Shown here piece after piece: positions 10,771 to 20,178 of a stretch of 64,000 nt of DNA. The notes under the pieces are model-generated. The model saw only the letters and a program-made list of their open reading frames with translations, ran no database searches and was not told where the DNA came from. Every line of letters begins with the position of its first letter. Position 1 is the first letter of the stretch. This DNA comes from Mesostigma viride (Eukaryota; Streptophyta; Mesostigmatophyceae; Mesostigmatales; Mesostigmataceae): NCBI GenBank assembly GCA_009746045.1, contig RPFO01000667.1, positions 6,677,046-6,741,045 of the forward strand, in the 5' to 3' direction. Both the position numbers and the translations under genes were made by a program.

Positions 10771-11013
10771 ATGGAGTATCCCACTTTTTATCAGATTTTA
10801 CTAGACAGCAACAAGGCACTCTCCTTTGACGCCACAACGAGACGAGCAGAATTTGTCATCAAGCCAGACCCGAGAGCCCCAATCATCGACGAGGACTGGC
10901 GAGGAGGTGGGCACGCAGCCTATCTAGTTAACATCCAGGCACGACCCCGACCGCACCGGCCGCGGGTACCACAGCCGAGCCCTTGCCAGGTACCACATAT
11001 GGGGCAAGCATGA
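10771..11013 (+). CDS. Short unrecognised ORF, probably 3'-truncated by a LINE
   Basis: ATG 10771 begins MEYPTFYQILLDSNKALS, a plausible protein start, only 53 bp after the LamG-like gene. After about 50 residues the sequence becomes arginine- and proline-rich and stops at 11013, immediately before the (AATT)n tail of a LINE fragment at 11026. I suspect that the LINE insertion or nearby decay removed the rest of the gene. Family not recognised. Confidence 0.4.
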   Translation: MEYPTFYQILLDSNKALSFDATTRRAEFVIKPDPRAPIIDEDWRGGGHAAYLVNIQARPRPHRPRVPQPSPCQVPHMGQA

Positions 11014-11025
11014 GGGGTAAAATAT

Positions 11026-11298
11026 AATTAATTAATATAGACACGTGACTGCGTCATGTGAGCATAAGCCTCAGGGGGAGGGGAACATGGCCGGAATGGA
11101 TGATGCTAGCTATCTAGGTCCTAGTTACAGTGGTGTGGGCACCACGGCCCGAATCGCTATGAATGCCATACACGGTCTCACGCGGAGCCCCCACAGACTT
11201 GGGGGTGGTCTCCTTCATCACTACTTGCCATCTATCCTTGCGAACCATCTGCCTCCATATTACATGGACAAACCAGGCCGAGTCAGCCCGGGTGTGAG
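11026..11298 (-). mobile_element. 5'-truncated LINE, 3' end only
   Basis: The (AATT)n tail is at 11026-11037, then GACACGTGACTGCG and the same 3' UTR and C-terminal coding tail as the copies at 43.4 and 45.5 kb. The order shows the element lies on the minus strand. The match ends at GGGTGTGAG near 11298. No target-site duplication was recognised. Confidence 0.85.
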
Positions 11299-11645
11299 TT
11301 AACGCCAAGCGCATTGGCGTGTTCCTGATTCGGCATATCTCTGCGATTCCAGCGGCACCGGAACGAGTTCATTTCGACAAGTATCAAGAAAGTTAATATG
11401 GTGTTCCGACTTCCCGGTCGCGCGCGAGCGCGAGCCGGCTGTTCTTCTAAGTCGTGCGTGAATATGTGCCGAGACCTTGACGCTAATTGAAGCCCCCAAA
11501 AACTGACAATCACCGCCGCTAGCGTGCATTCTAATTCATTCCTCGCGACGAAAATTTCATATTGGACCCCCGTGGCAATGGTCATCAATAAAATCATCAA
11601 CATTGTGCACAAAACGCACACACTCCGCTATGAAATAACATAATA
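11299..11645. other. Intergenic stretch
   Basis: I see no supported gene. The short minus-strand frames lack recognisable motifs. Confidence 0.5.
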
Positions 11646-11833
11646 AACTCGTTAAGTAAATTCATGATTTTCTCTGCATTCCCCATGCTATCTTTGTCTA
11701 GTTTGCCTGAAAGGTCGTCGCCATGGCCAGCTCCGGTGCGCGCACCATGCATCACTTTTTCACGGTACGGACGAGTACCGCGAATTTTTTCGGCACCAAA
11801 AAATTTGCGCCAGGACCCTCACCTTAATATATC
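11646..11833. mobile_element. Solo end related to the TTAA-flanked DNA element
   Basis: This stretch parallels the right end of the element at 20541-22449. Shared blocks include CACCATG-rich lead-in, TTTTCACGGTACGGA, a GTACCGCG(G)AATTTTTT block and a terminal cytosine-rich AGGACCCTCACC, and it is followed by TTAA. The other end is not identifiable in this region, so it is probably a relic. Confidence 0.5.
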
Positions 11834-12401
11834 ATGATAACTAGCTATGGAATTACGGGCACCCTATTCCAATACCGTGCCCGGATTGGATGTGTAGCGA
11901 ATGCATGTTCAGATAATATAACATGACAATATAGCATGACCACCGTCAAGAGTTCATCTCTACGACTGAAGTCAGGTGTAGACCTGACAAAACCCCAAAC
12001 TTGGAAAGTGTCTTTCACGCAGCCAACTCAGGGAGGAACTGCTCACCACACAAACAGCCTTTATCATGTTAAACAACCATCTGTACGCCTGCATGTGGCG
12101 TCTCGGTGCAACGCCTGCCAACAACTCGGTGATCCGCCGAGGTCCCTTACCATTTGATCAACAATAACAACCCGGGATCCCTTACGGAGCCATGTGATGC
12201 ACAGGGTGGCGTCAGTCGTGCCCCAGGGGGCAACGGGTGCGCATGGCACTGTCGAGGCAAGGCACCCTTCAAGAGGACAAAGGCAGTCCACGCGATATCT
12301 TCAACGTCGTGGGTGCATAGGTCAGCAGATTCTCGGCCAGTGGCACAAATGCTGGCAGCCGGATGGAAAAACGACCATTATTTGTTGCAATGGCCGCCCA
12401 G
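11834..12401. other. Intergenic stretch
   Basis: No supported gene or repeat. Some short open frames occur on both strands without motif support. Confidence 0.5.
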
Positions 12402-13436
12402 TTAACACCCAAGTATCTTAAGGTGGAATTCCAAGGTGTCTCCATCGCAGATATCTTGGCCCTCGAGCGTGTCATGAATCTGCAAAACCGTGCCATCCCA
12501 CACGAGACTACATGAGTCCGCGGCTATGCCCATGGTCTGAGCCAATGCGCGCATTAGCTTGCCAATCTTGCACGTCCGACGAGCCTTGAAGAGCATTTTA
12601 TTACCTGTATCTAGAAGGACAAAGACTGTAATGGCAGCGTCAGGGTGCTCCTTGGAAAAAGGCTTGGCAACCAGGCCTGGGGCCCAGCGAGCATCCGCAA
12701 TAACGTGGTCATACTTGGTCGGCAGAGGCTTGCCATCCATGGTGAGACCCCGGCCATCGAAACCAAAGGTCTTCAACGGAAATTCAGCGGATTGGACGGC
12801 TCGCTGTGGCCAGACAAGCTCGATAGCGCTGGCACGGATCCCCGTCATGTCACTCAACGTGGCAAGAATCTCAGTTTCCGACATGGTCCGAGGCAGGCTC
12901 AATGTCGCATACTCGGAACCGTCATGCTGGAATTGTACCGTGATGTCCGGTGATGGAAGGCCGGACGCCCATAGCTTCGACGGCGGCCCAGGGAAAGCTT
13001 TGGCATATGCATCCATGGTGTTGTGAATCCGGGCGCTTCGCTTGGCAGGAGGGCCTGCCGCTGCGTTGGGATCATGGTCGATGATGTCTCCACAGATTGC
13101 CTGGCATACTTCGCTGTAGAGGCGAGGAAAGAGAAGCAAACGGTGCCAGACTTCGTCTACCAACCAAGTTGGACTCAGGTTACTCGGGTCTTCGGCTTGA
13201 GCCTTCAATAAAAGGAAGCGTATGAGCTCGACTATGCACTCCTTTGCTTCGAAATCCTTTAGGCTGTTCCCAGAATCAGTGGAGTTGCTGAGAAACTGTA
13301 AGAACGGGGACCAATCTAAAGAGGCCACACCTGTCGCAATTTTCAGGACTTTCTTAGAAACGCCGTTCTCCCCTGCAATGAGCTTGGCCGTCAGAATTGC
13401 AGGCTTTCTAACACTACGGTCTGAGCTTCTCTTCAT
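12402..13436 (-). CDS. VDxxWH-motif protein with tandem beta-grasp domains, C-terminal SUMO-like
   Basis: Single open frame of 344 residues from ATG 13436. Residues about 85-125 carry LVDEVWH, then a tyrosine and cysteine (LYSEVC) and IIDHDP. This matches the VDxxWH...HxP pattern of GRDP/DUF1399-like domains as I know them. Residues about 175-245 (from ITVQFQHDGSEY) look like a beta-grasp fold. The last 75 residues (from AAITVFVLLDTGNKMLFKA) match the SUMO/Rad60 SLD layout: a KxGKLMxA-like helix (KIGKLMRALAQTMGI), a VWDGTVL strand, then LEGQDICDGDTLEF. The chain ends in LGC, not the GG needed for processing and conjugation, so it is likely a fixed SUMO-like module. Upstream is a (AAC)n hairpin and downstream no obvious partner. 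The start is the first ATG of the frame. Confidence 0.7.
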   Translation of the reverse strand: MKRSSDRSVRKPAILTAKLIAGENGVSKKVLKIATGVASLDWSPFLQFLSNSTDSGNSLKDFEAKECIVELIRFLLLKAQAEDPSNLSPTWLVDEVWHRLLLFPRLYSEVCQAICGDIIDHDPNAAAGPPAKRSARIHNTMDAYAKAFPGPPSKLWASGLPSPDITVQFQHDGSEYATLSLPRTMSETEILATLSDMTGIRASAIELVWPQRAVQSAEFPLKTFGFDGRGLTMDGKPLPTKYDHVIADARWAPGLVAKPFSKEHPDAAITVFVLLDTGNKMLFKARRTCKIGKLMRALAQTMGIAADSCSLVWDGTVLQIHDTLEGQDICDGDTLEFHLKILGC

Positions 13437-13672
13437 TCTTTTCTTGCGGCATGCCTAGGATCCCATAATTATTATGTATGCACGATGTATGTTCAAGCAC
13501 AGCTGCAAGTCGAAGACCTTCACCCTCGTACTTCCGCGTTCTTCGCCAAAATTATGTTGTTGGAGAATGGTAAGCTGTTATGATAGACAAATCATCATTG
13601 TTGTTTATTTGGTTGGTTTTGGACTGCCTTGTTGTTGCCCACGCCTCACATGGGCAGCAGCCACTAAAGATT
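13437..13672. other. Upstream region of the beta-grasp gene
   Basis: No gene seen. ACATGGGCAGCAGCC near 13649 is a third, diverged copy of the hairpin arm that flanks the (AAC)n tract. Confidence 0.5.
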
Positions 13673-13699
13673 CTCTGCTGCCCATGGGCGGCGTGGGAC

Positions 13700-13768
<69 letters not shown>

Positions 13769-13780
13769 TGGGCAGCAGAG
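13673..13780. repeat. (AAC)n microsatellite between perfect 14-bp inverted arms
   Basis: The left arm CTCTGCTGCCCATG (13673-13686) is the exact reverse complement of the right arm CATGGGCAGCAGAG (13767-13780). The (AAC)n tract of about 68 bp begins at about 13699, so the repeat sits in the loop of a potential hairpin. Confidence 0.95.
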
Positions 13781-14799
13781 TATCGATACAGAGGTACATA
13801 CAGTACTTCAGAACAGGGTACAGAATCATCAATACCATGTTCAGGGTGAACAACCGCACGGTTGGGTCCCTTACTTTGGTTTACAGGCTGTACACCCGGG
13901 CCGCATACTGTACTGTACGTGTTGCGGAACTCGTTGCGGAACCCATTCATCTCTGAAAGTTGAGAAATTGAGGAACGGGGCAGATTCTCCATTGACAAGA
14001 CGTTGAGAAACGGGGCAGATTTTGAGAGCGACTACAATCATACTGGTGATTCCTTTTCGATGTCGGCCGAATGACATGACGTGACGCGGCCACGCGGGTT
14101 TGTGATACCTATATCCACGAGACCCCACATATTGCATGTGCAGGAATATCCCGCGGAGTAAGTCCGGCCATGAAGCATTGTGTTCTTCAGACATTGCCGA
14201 AATCTTCGAAAGCTCTTCAACCCTCTCCGAAATCTTTGACCTCCTTTCTCCGTCGATGAGCTGATCGCCAATTTAAAGGTATGGTCTCTTGGTGGTCTCG
14301 CTTCCCTGGCTATGTAGAGCAGAATTATGACGGAAGTGCATGAGCATGCGTTTGCTGTGTTTGTATGCTGGGTAAAACAGTCTGCATATAATGACTGGGG
14401 CCGTGCATTCGTGTCTAAAAGTGCACGTAGCGATAAGTTTATCGGCTGTGATGAATGTACGTGTCATATCTGGGTGGCTCGCGGAGCCACTTCCTCTGTA
14501 TCGAAGATAGCAAAAGCCAAACTTTAGGGGGTTCCGCACGACGCTCTTTTGTCAGCTTGTGGATGCCTCATTAGGATTTTGACGTCCATCATTTTGTCGC
14601 CGTGCCATTAAAGAATACGTGCAAAGCAGATACGTTTCGTGCGTATGACGGTGAGCATGGGAGGCTTTAAGGAGTGATTTCCTGGGATGAATGGGCTCGT
14701 AGGGCATTGCTTGAACCGCTGCAGCTCTGTGATGTTTGCTTGCGTACGTGGTTTTGGGCCCTGCAGGAAAGCCCGCCGCCGCCTCGCGCCAGGAGTATA
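13781..14799. other. Intergenic stretch
   Basis: I find no supported gene. Short frames on both strands show no recognisable motif. Confidence 0.5.
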
Positions 14800-15036
14800 A
14801 TGGATCCGAGAAATCGACACATCAGCGTGGAGGAGCTTGCGATCAATGCCATGAGACTAGAGACGGTCGAATTCCACCTGAACCACTTGAAAGAGACTCG
14901 GTTGCGCAGGTGTCAGAAGAACAACGGAGCATTCAAGGGGATTGGCCTGGGCCTCAGCCCGATGGTCCTGTTCGCGTCTCTCTCTCTCACGTTGCTCGTG
15001 GATCTGGCCACGAGTAAGGCCAAGCACAGGATGTGA
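14800..15036 (+). CDS. Small single-pass membrane protein, 78 residues
   Basis: From ATG 14800 the product has a charged helical N-terminus (MDPRNRHISVEELAINAMRL), a basic LRRCQK stretch, and one hydrophobic segment (LSPMVLFASLSLTLLVDLA) close to a basic C-terminus. The layout suggests a short membrane-anchored protein. Family not recognised; no matching partner nearby. It could also be the last exon of a longer gene. Confidence 0.4.
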   Translation: MDPRNRHISVEELAINAMRLETVEFHLNHLKETRLRRCQKNNGAFKGIGLGLSPMVLFASLSLTLLVDLATSKAKHRM

Positions 15037-15689
15037 CTGGCGTGCTTTCATCTGGCATCCCAAGGGCAGCGGCAAGGATCCCCACAAAAAAATCAACACG
15101 GAGCAGCTGCATGTGTCACGGAGCTCAACACAGAAATAACTCCGCGTCTAGTGGGCATCAAATACTTGTAGTAAATGGACAGTGAGATGAAGGAAGAGCT
15201 AGTTTCTGTACATATTAAAATTCAATACTGCTACAATTATAAATAAATTGACTGGTAATTCCATGTAAACGGCAACAGCCACGGGTGCCTAGCGAGCCGA
15301 GCTTTACGGCACGTCAGTCTTGTGCGTCAAGCCTCAGTCGAGCGAGCTCCCGGCCGCAAGGGGCTCCGGCCCCGAGACAGACTGCGGCAATTGACAACTA
15401 TATTGAATTAATAGTACTCCTACACACAGATCTCGAGTGATTTATCTAGTACCAAATCCGAAAGGCTTGCATCACTCCCCGGACAGGAGAACTTTTGCGG
15501 ATGACTGTAGGTGTAAGTTGGCGATGCCATGGTAACCGGAGACGTCCGTCCTATAGTCAGCAAAATTGGTGCGAGAGGTCCCCAGTTCGATTCCGGTCGG
15601 ATTCATTTGCAGATCGCGTTTTCCGCGTTTTCCGCGGCCTGGCACTGAACGCAAAGGTTTTCACCTTTGCGGAGTGTCTGATTAGAATA
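15037..15689. other. Intergenic stretch with a polymerase III B-box-like relic
   Basis: No gene seen. GTTCGATTCC at about 15588 resembles a B box, but no tRNA cloverleaf fits around it. Confidence 0.45.
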
Positions 15690-15955
15690 TTGAATTGAAT
15701 TGAATTGAATTGAATTGTAACATAACTCCGTTGGGAGAATATGTAGCACATATCCCTGAGAAGGGGCATATGGCTTTTAATACATTCTGGGCTACTTCCT
15801 GCAAGGGTGGGAATGTAAGCTACCCGTGCTCTAGGTGCACCAGGGCACCTGCACCCTCATGATCTATGCACGCTATGCCCAGCTAAGGGGGAGCATGTCA
15901 TGTGGGGGAAGATCGTCATGGCTATACAAGAGCTAGGGCATGGCTTCTCAACAGA

Positions 15956-17960
15956 CCACTTCCAGGGTAGCCACGAGCCACGAGCCACGAGGTAGCCATG
16001 GCTGACGGCGGAGCTCATAACTTTCACGTTTGAGCACCGAATTTAGCCGTGAATATCACAATCGACGCGTCTTTTTATGACGCACATGCTGATATAATTC
16101 TCCGAAGCTATTACGCAATATACGATGAGCAAACGCCTCTCGACGCAACGCAGCCTGGCGGCTGCGCTTAGCAATGAAAATACGTCTGCAGCCCCGGCTG
16201 CAGCTTCGCCAACCGGTCCAGAAGGCAGCGGCGCCACTAGCCAAGCTCTAGTGGTCGCCCAGCCCCCGCTGGCCGCCTCGCCAGCAGCGTCGCCTGAACC
16301 CAAGCGCAGTCGCCCTGCCGAGCCGACCTGGGAGGAGTTCGACTTTGACGCCAGCCAGCCCGGCTTTTTTGACAAGCTCAACCCCGACAAGATCCTGAGC
16401 TACGTGTTTTTCGGATCGTATGCCTCGCTTCTCGAGATGTGCAAGCAACTCTTCCATCAGGGCCGCCTCACCGATGCTTTCCAGAGACGCACCCACAACT
16501 TCGACCAAATCCTCAAATGCCGCCGCCCCCACCTTCAGATTCGCGTCCTTTTCTCCCTCCTCGGCCGCTCCCTCGAGGAGCTTTGGCCCCCAAAGCCCCT
16601 CACCACCACCTTAACCGAATCCTCCATCCGCTCACTCCTCAAGGAGGCCCTCGAGCAGCACGTGGCCCCCATCGCAGCAGATGTGGCGGTCATGGGCAGC
16701 ACGTTGGCTGCCGAGCTCCCCCTCCTCTCCACCGCCACCTCCACCATCTCCACCGCCACCTCCACCCTCCTCGCCTCCTCCACCGCCACCACCTCCACCT
16801 CCGACGCCATCACCGCCCAGCTCCGTGACATCGACCAGCGTCTTAAGGACAACGCCATTGCTATCGAGGTTCTGCAGAATACCGCAGGCCTCACCGCCCA
16901 GGCGGTGAAGGACATTGCCGCCAAGCCAGCCTCGGCTGGCCTGGCCGGCGATGCTCCTCCCATCACCACCTGGGCGGACATGCTTAAGCAACATACCACC
17001 TCCACCACCTCCGCCGTCGCAGCCCAGCTTCAACGGCAGACGCTTGACCTCCGCGAGGAGGCCGAGCTCGCCAAGCGCAGCCTCAACGTCATTGTCAAGA
17101 ACTTCAAGATGGAGGAAGGTGAGAATTCCGAGAAGCTTTTGCGTGCGTTTGAGAGAGAAATCCTTAGTCGCATGGGCCTTAACGGTGAGATAGAGCTGGC
17201 TGCCCACCGCCTTCCCCGCGCGCGGGGTAAGGCAGGGCCGCCCCCGCTCCTCCTCACCTTTAAGACCCCGGCGGACAAGATTTCTTTTCTCAGACGCCGC
17301 AAGCGGCTCGAGAAGACTCTCTTCACCCTTGATGACGACTTGACCCTGGCGCAGCAACAACGGCGACGGGAGCTATGGCCGACCTACCTCCAGCTCCGGC
17401 AGACCAAGGCGGGGCAGCCGGTGTACTGGAAGGGGGCGGCCATCTACGTCGGCCACAAGCCCTGGCAGGCGACCCCCCCCCCCCCGCGGCCCCAGCGACT
17501 CCAGACGCCCCAGCTTAGGGGAATACAGCAGTAGTAGTGCAGAATAGATAGACCGTGGCCATGTACATGTACGCCTCCTAGAGGCACTATCCCAGCTAAG
17601 CCCCGCGCTTTATTTAATCATGTACATGTGTGCCTATGATGTGCCACACTCCAGACGATGCATAGCCTTATTTAGTAATGTTGTGCCCATGCAGGGAGTC
17701 ACTCTCTGCTGAGAAGCCATGCCATAGCTCTTGTATAGCCATGATGATCTTCCCCCTCACAGGCATGCTCCCCCCTTACCCGGGCATAGCGTGATAGACC
17801 ATGAGGGTGCGGGTGCCCTGGTGCACCTAGAGCAAGTGTTGTTTACATTCCCACCCTTGCAGGAAGTAGCTTAGAATGTATTATAGGCCCATATGCCCCT
17901 TCTCAGGGCTATGTGCTACATATACTCCCAACGGAGTTATGTTCCTAATTAATTAATTAA
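15956..17960 (+). mobile_element. ORF1-only retroposon copy A, full length, 2,005 bp
   Basis: Flanked by an 11-bp duplication TTCTCAACAGA (15945-15955 and 17961-17971). The 5' leader (from about 15970) contains repeated CCACGAGCCACGAGG and is shared with copies B, C and D. It encodes one intact ORF and a 3' UTR of about 400 bp ending CTCCCAACGGAGTTATG, then TTCC and (TAAT)n. No reverse transcriptase is present. The duplication size and simple-repeat tail are hallmarks of target-primed reverse transcription. Confidence 0.9.
16125..17534 (+). CDS. LINE ORF1-type nucleic-acid-binding protein (copy A), intact
   Basis: 469 residues from ATG 16125. The N-terminal third is rich in Ala, Pro and Ser. 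Next come conserved blocks (SYVFFGSYASLLEMCKQL), a Ser/Thr low-complexity stretch, a predicted coiled coil (about 225-265; ITAQLRDIDQRLKDNAIAIE), and WADMLKQH. The C-terminal 160 residues have the layout of an L1-type ORF1p RRM plus CTD: LNVIVKNFKMEEGEN, then AHRLPRARGK, a basic FLRRRKRLEK, and DDLTLAQQQRRRELWPTYL ending GQPVYWKGAAIYV. The family is known to bind RNA and chaperone LINE ribonucleoprotein. I infer the same role here, but for an element lacking ORF2. Closely similar to copy B. Confidence 0.85.
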   Translation: MSKRLSTQRSLAAALSNENTSAAPAAASPTGPEGSGATSQALVVAQPPLAASPAASPEPKRSRPAEPTWEEFDFDASQPGFFDKLNPDKILSYVFFGSYASLLEMCKQLFHQGRLTDAFQRRTHNFDQILKCRRPHLQIRVLFSLLGRSLEELWPPKPLTTTLTESSIRSLLKEALEQHVAPIAADVAVMGSTLAAELPLLSTATSTISTATSTLLASSTATTSTSDAITAQLRDIDQRLKDNAIAIEVLQNTAGLTAQAVKDIAAKPASAGLAGDAPPITTWADMLKQHTTSTTSAVAAQLQRQTLDLREEAELAKRSLNVIVKNFKMEEGENSEKLLRAFEREILSRMGLNGEIELAAHRLPRARGKAGPPPLLLTFKTPADKISFLRRRKRLEKTLFTLDDDLTLAQQQRRRELWPTYLQLRQTKAGQPVYWKGAAIYVGHKPWQATPPPPRPQRLQTPQLRGIQQ

Positions 17961-17993
17961 TTCTCAACAGAGAGCATCTCTCTGCATAGGCAT

Positions 17994-20023
17994 TGAATTG
18001 AATTGAATTGAATTGTAACATAACTCCGTTGGGAGTATATGTAGCACATAGCCCAGAGAAGGGGCACATGGCCTATCATACATTCTAAGCTACTTCCTGC
18101 AAGGGTGGGAATGTAAACAACACTTGCTCTAGGTGCACTAGGGCACCTGCAACACCCAGAGTTTCAGGCAACACCCAGCTAAGGGGAGCCTGTCATAGGT
18201 GGGGAAGATCAGCACAGCTATACAAAAGCTAGGGCATGGCTTCTCAGCAGGGAGTGACCCCCTGCATGGGCACGGCATAATTAAATAAAGCTAGGTATCA
18301 TCTGGAGGGTGGCTCATCATACTACGTAGGCACACATGTACATGACTAAAAAAAAGGCTGGTCTAGGCTGGTATAGTGCCTGTAGTAGGCGGGCATGTAC
18401 AAGGCCACTGTCTATCTATTCTACACTACTGCTGCTGTATTCCCCTAGGCTGGGGCTGCCGGAGTCGCTGGGGCCGCGGTGGTCGAGGGGGTCGCGTGCC
18501 AGGGCTTGTGGCCGACGTAGATGTCCGCCCCCTTCCAGTACACCGGCTGGCCCGCCTTGGTCTGCCGGAGCTGGAGGTAGGTCGGCCATAGCTCCCGTCG
18601 CCGTTGTTGCTGCGCCAGGGTCAAGTCGTCGTCCACGGTGAAGGGAGTGTTCTCGAGCCGCTTGCGGCGTCTGAGGAACGAAACCTTGTCCGCTGGGCTC
18701 TTAAAGATGAGAAGAAGCGGAGGCGCCCCTGCCTTACCCCGCGCGCGGGGGAGGCGGTGGGCGGTCAGCTTAATCTCACCAAGGAGGCCCATGCGTGCAA
18801 GGATTTTGCTCTCAAACGCACGTGCAAGCTTCTCGGAATTCTCACCTTCCACCAGGTCGAAGTTCTTGAGGATGGCGTTGAGGCTGCGCTTGGAGAGCTC
18901 GGCCTCCTCGCGGAGGTCAAGCGTCTGCCGCTGGAGCTGGGCTGCGACGGCGGAGGTGGTGGAGGTGGTATGTTGCTTAAGCATGTCCGCCCAGGTGGTG
19001 ATGGGAGGAGCATCGCCGGCCAGGCCAGCCGGGGCTGGCTTGGCGGCAATGTCCTTCACCGCCTGGGCGGTGAGGCCTGCGGTGTTCTGCAGAACCTCGA
19101 TAGCGATGGCGTTGTCCTTAAGACGCTGGTCGATGTCACGGAGCTGGGCGGTGATGGCGTCGGAGGTGGAGGTGGTGGCGGTGGAGGAGGCGAGGAGGGT
19201 GGAGGTGGCGGTGGAGATGGTGGAGGTGGCGGTGGAAAGGAGGGGAAGCTCGGCAGTCAGCGTGCCGCCGATGGCCGCCACATCTGCAGCAATGGGGTCC
19301 ACGTGCTCCTCGAGGGCCTCCTTAAGGAGTGAGCGGAGGGAGGATTCGGTTAAGGTGGTGGTGAGAGGCTTGGGGGGCCAAAGCTCCCCGATGGAGCGTC
19401 CAAGGAGGGAAAAGAGAGCGACATGCTGGAGGTAGGGGCGGTGGAGGCTGGGAATGGTGTCGAAACAGGAGATACGAATCCAGCGAGGGTCAAAGAGGCG
19501 ACCTTGGTTGAAGAGCTGCTTGCAGAGTGCAAGAAGCGAGGCGTGCGTTCCCTGAAACACGCAGACCAGGATGCGTTCCGTGGTAAGCGTGTCAAGGAAG
19601 CCGGGCTGGCTGGCTTCGGCGACAAAGTCGGCCGCTATCCAACTCGGCTCGGCAGAGCGACTGCGCTTGGGTTCAGGCGACGCTGCGGGCGAGGCGGGCT
19701 CAGCAGGGGGCTGGGCGACCACTAGAGCTTGGCTAGTGGCGCCGCTGCCTTCTGGGCCGGTTGGCGAAGCTGCAGCCGGGGCTGCAGACGTATTTTCATT
19801 GCTGAGCGCAGCCGCCAGGCTGCGTTGCGTCGAGAGGCGTTTGCTCATCGTATAGTGCGTTATAGCTTCGGAAAATTATATCAGCATGTGCGTCTAAGAA
19901 AGACGAAGCGATTGTGATATTCACAGCTGAATTCGGTGCTCAAACGTGAAAGTTATGAGCTCCGACAGCCATGGCTACCTCGTGGCTCGTGGCTCGAGGC
20001 TCGTGGTAATTAATATACGAATA
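17994..20023 (-). mobile_element. ORF1-only retroposon copy B, full length, 2,030 bp
   Basis: Flanked by a 10-bp duplication GCATAGGCAT (17984-17993 and 20024-20033). It runs on the minus strand, so it lies tail to tail with copy A, 33 bp apart. Its 3' end is the other subtype: ATGTTAC followed by (AATTC)n. It encodes one intact ORF1 (18445-19848). Confidence 0.9.
18445..19848 (-). CDS. LINE ORF1-type nucleic-acid-binding protein (copy B), intact
   Basis: 467 residues from ATG 19848, MSKRLSTQRSLAAALSNENT at the N-terminus, identical to copy A there. The second quarter (about 70-135) differs clearly from A, while the coiled coil and the C-terminal RRM/CTD are nearly the same, with DLTLAQQQRRRELWPTYL retained. 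The pattern of a variable block between conserved blocks points to recombination between subfamilies or relaxed selection in that block. An uninterrupted frame in two copies suggests recent activity. Confidence 0.85.
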   Translation of the reverse strand: MSKRLSTQRSLAAALSNENTSAAPAAASPTGPEGSGATSQALVVAQPPAEPASPAASPEPKRSRSAEPSWIAADFVAEASQPGFLDTLTTERILVCVFQGTHASLLALCKQLFNQGRLFDPRWIRISCFDTIPSLHRPYLQHVALFSLLGRSIGELWPPKPLTTTLTESSLRSLLKEALEEHVDPIAADVAAIGGTLTAELPLLSTATSTISTATSTLLASSTATTSTSDAITAQLRDIDQRLKDNAIAIEVLQNTAGLTAQAVKDIAAKPAPAGLAGDAPPITTWADMLKQHTTSTTSAVAAQLQRQTLDLREEAELSKRSLNAILKNFDLVEGENSEKLARAFESKILARMGLLGEIKLTAHRLPRARGKAGAPPLLLIFKSPADKVSFLRRRKRLENTPFTVDDDLTLAQQQRRRELWPTYLQLRQTKAGQPVYWKGADIYVGHKPWHATPSTTAAPATPAAPA

Positions 20024-20178
20024 GCATAGGCATAGCATGGCTAAATTCTTAATGCAACATCCATGGGGGTCCCATTATAGACATGGCTTGGCTAAATGCT
20101 GAAGGCATAATCCATGGGGGCCATTATGGGCGCACATGCGCGTGGGCCACATGCTAGGCTAAGCCTGACTAATCTACA

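Noticed and set aside
15560-15620. Candidate tRNA gene
   Set aside because: B-box-like sequence with mismatched T stem and no 5' acceptor.
15690-17960. A DNA transposon with 230-bp terminal inverted repeats
   Set aside because: The inverted ends belong to two elements: the 3' UTR of D and that of A, separated by a target duplication.
18604-19435. Gly-rich and Ser/Val-rich frames antisense to ORF1
   Set aside because: Shadow of the ORF1 coding strand; the same shadow occurs in every copy.
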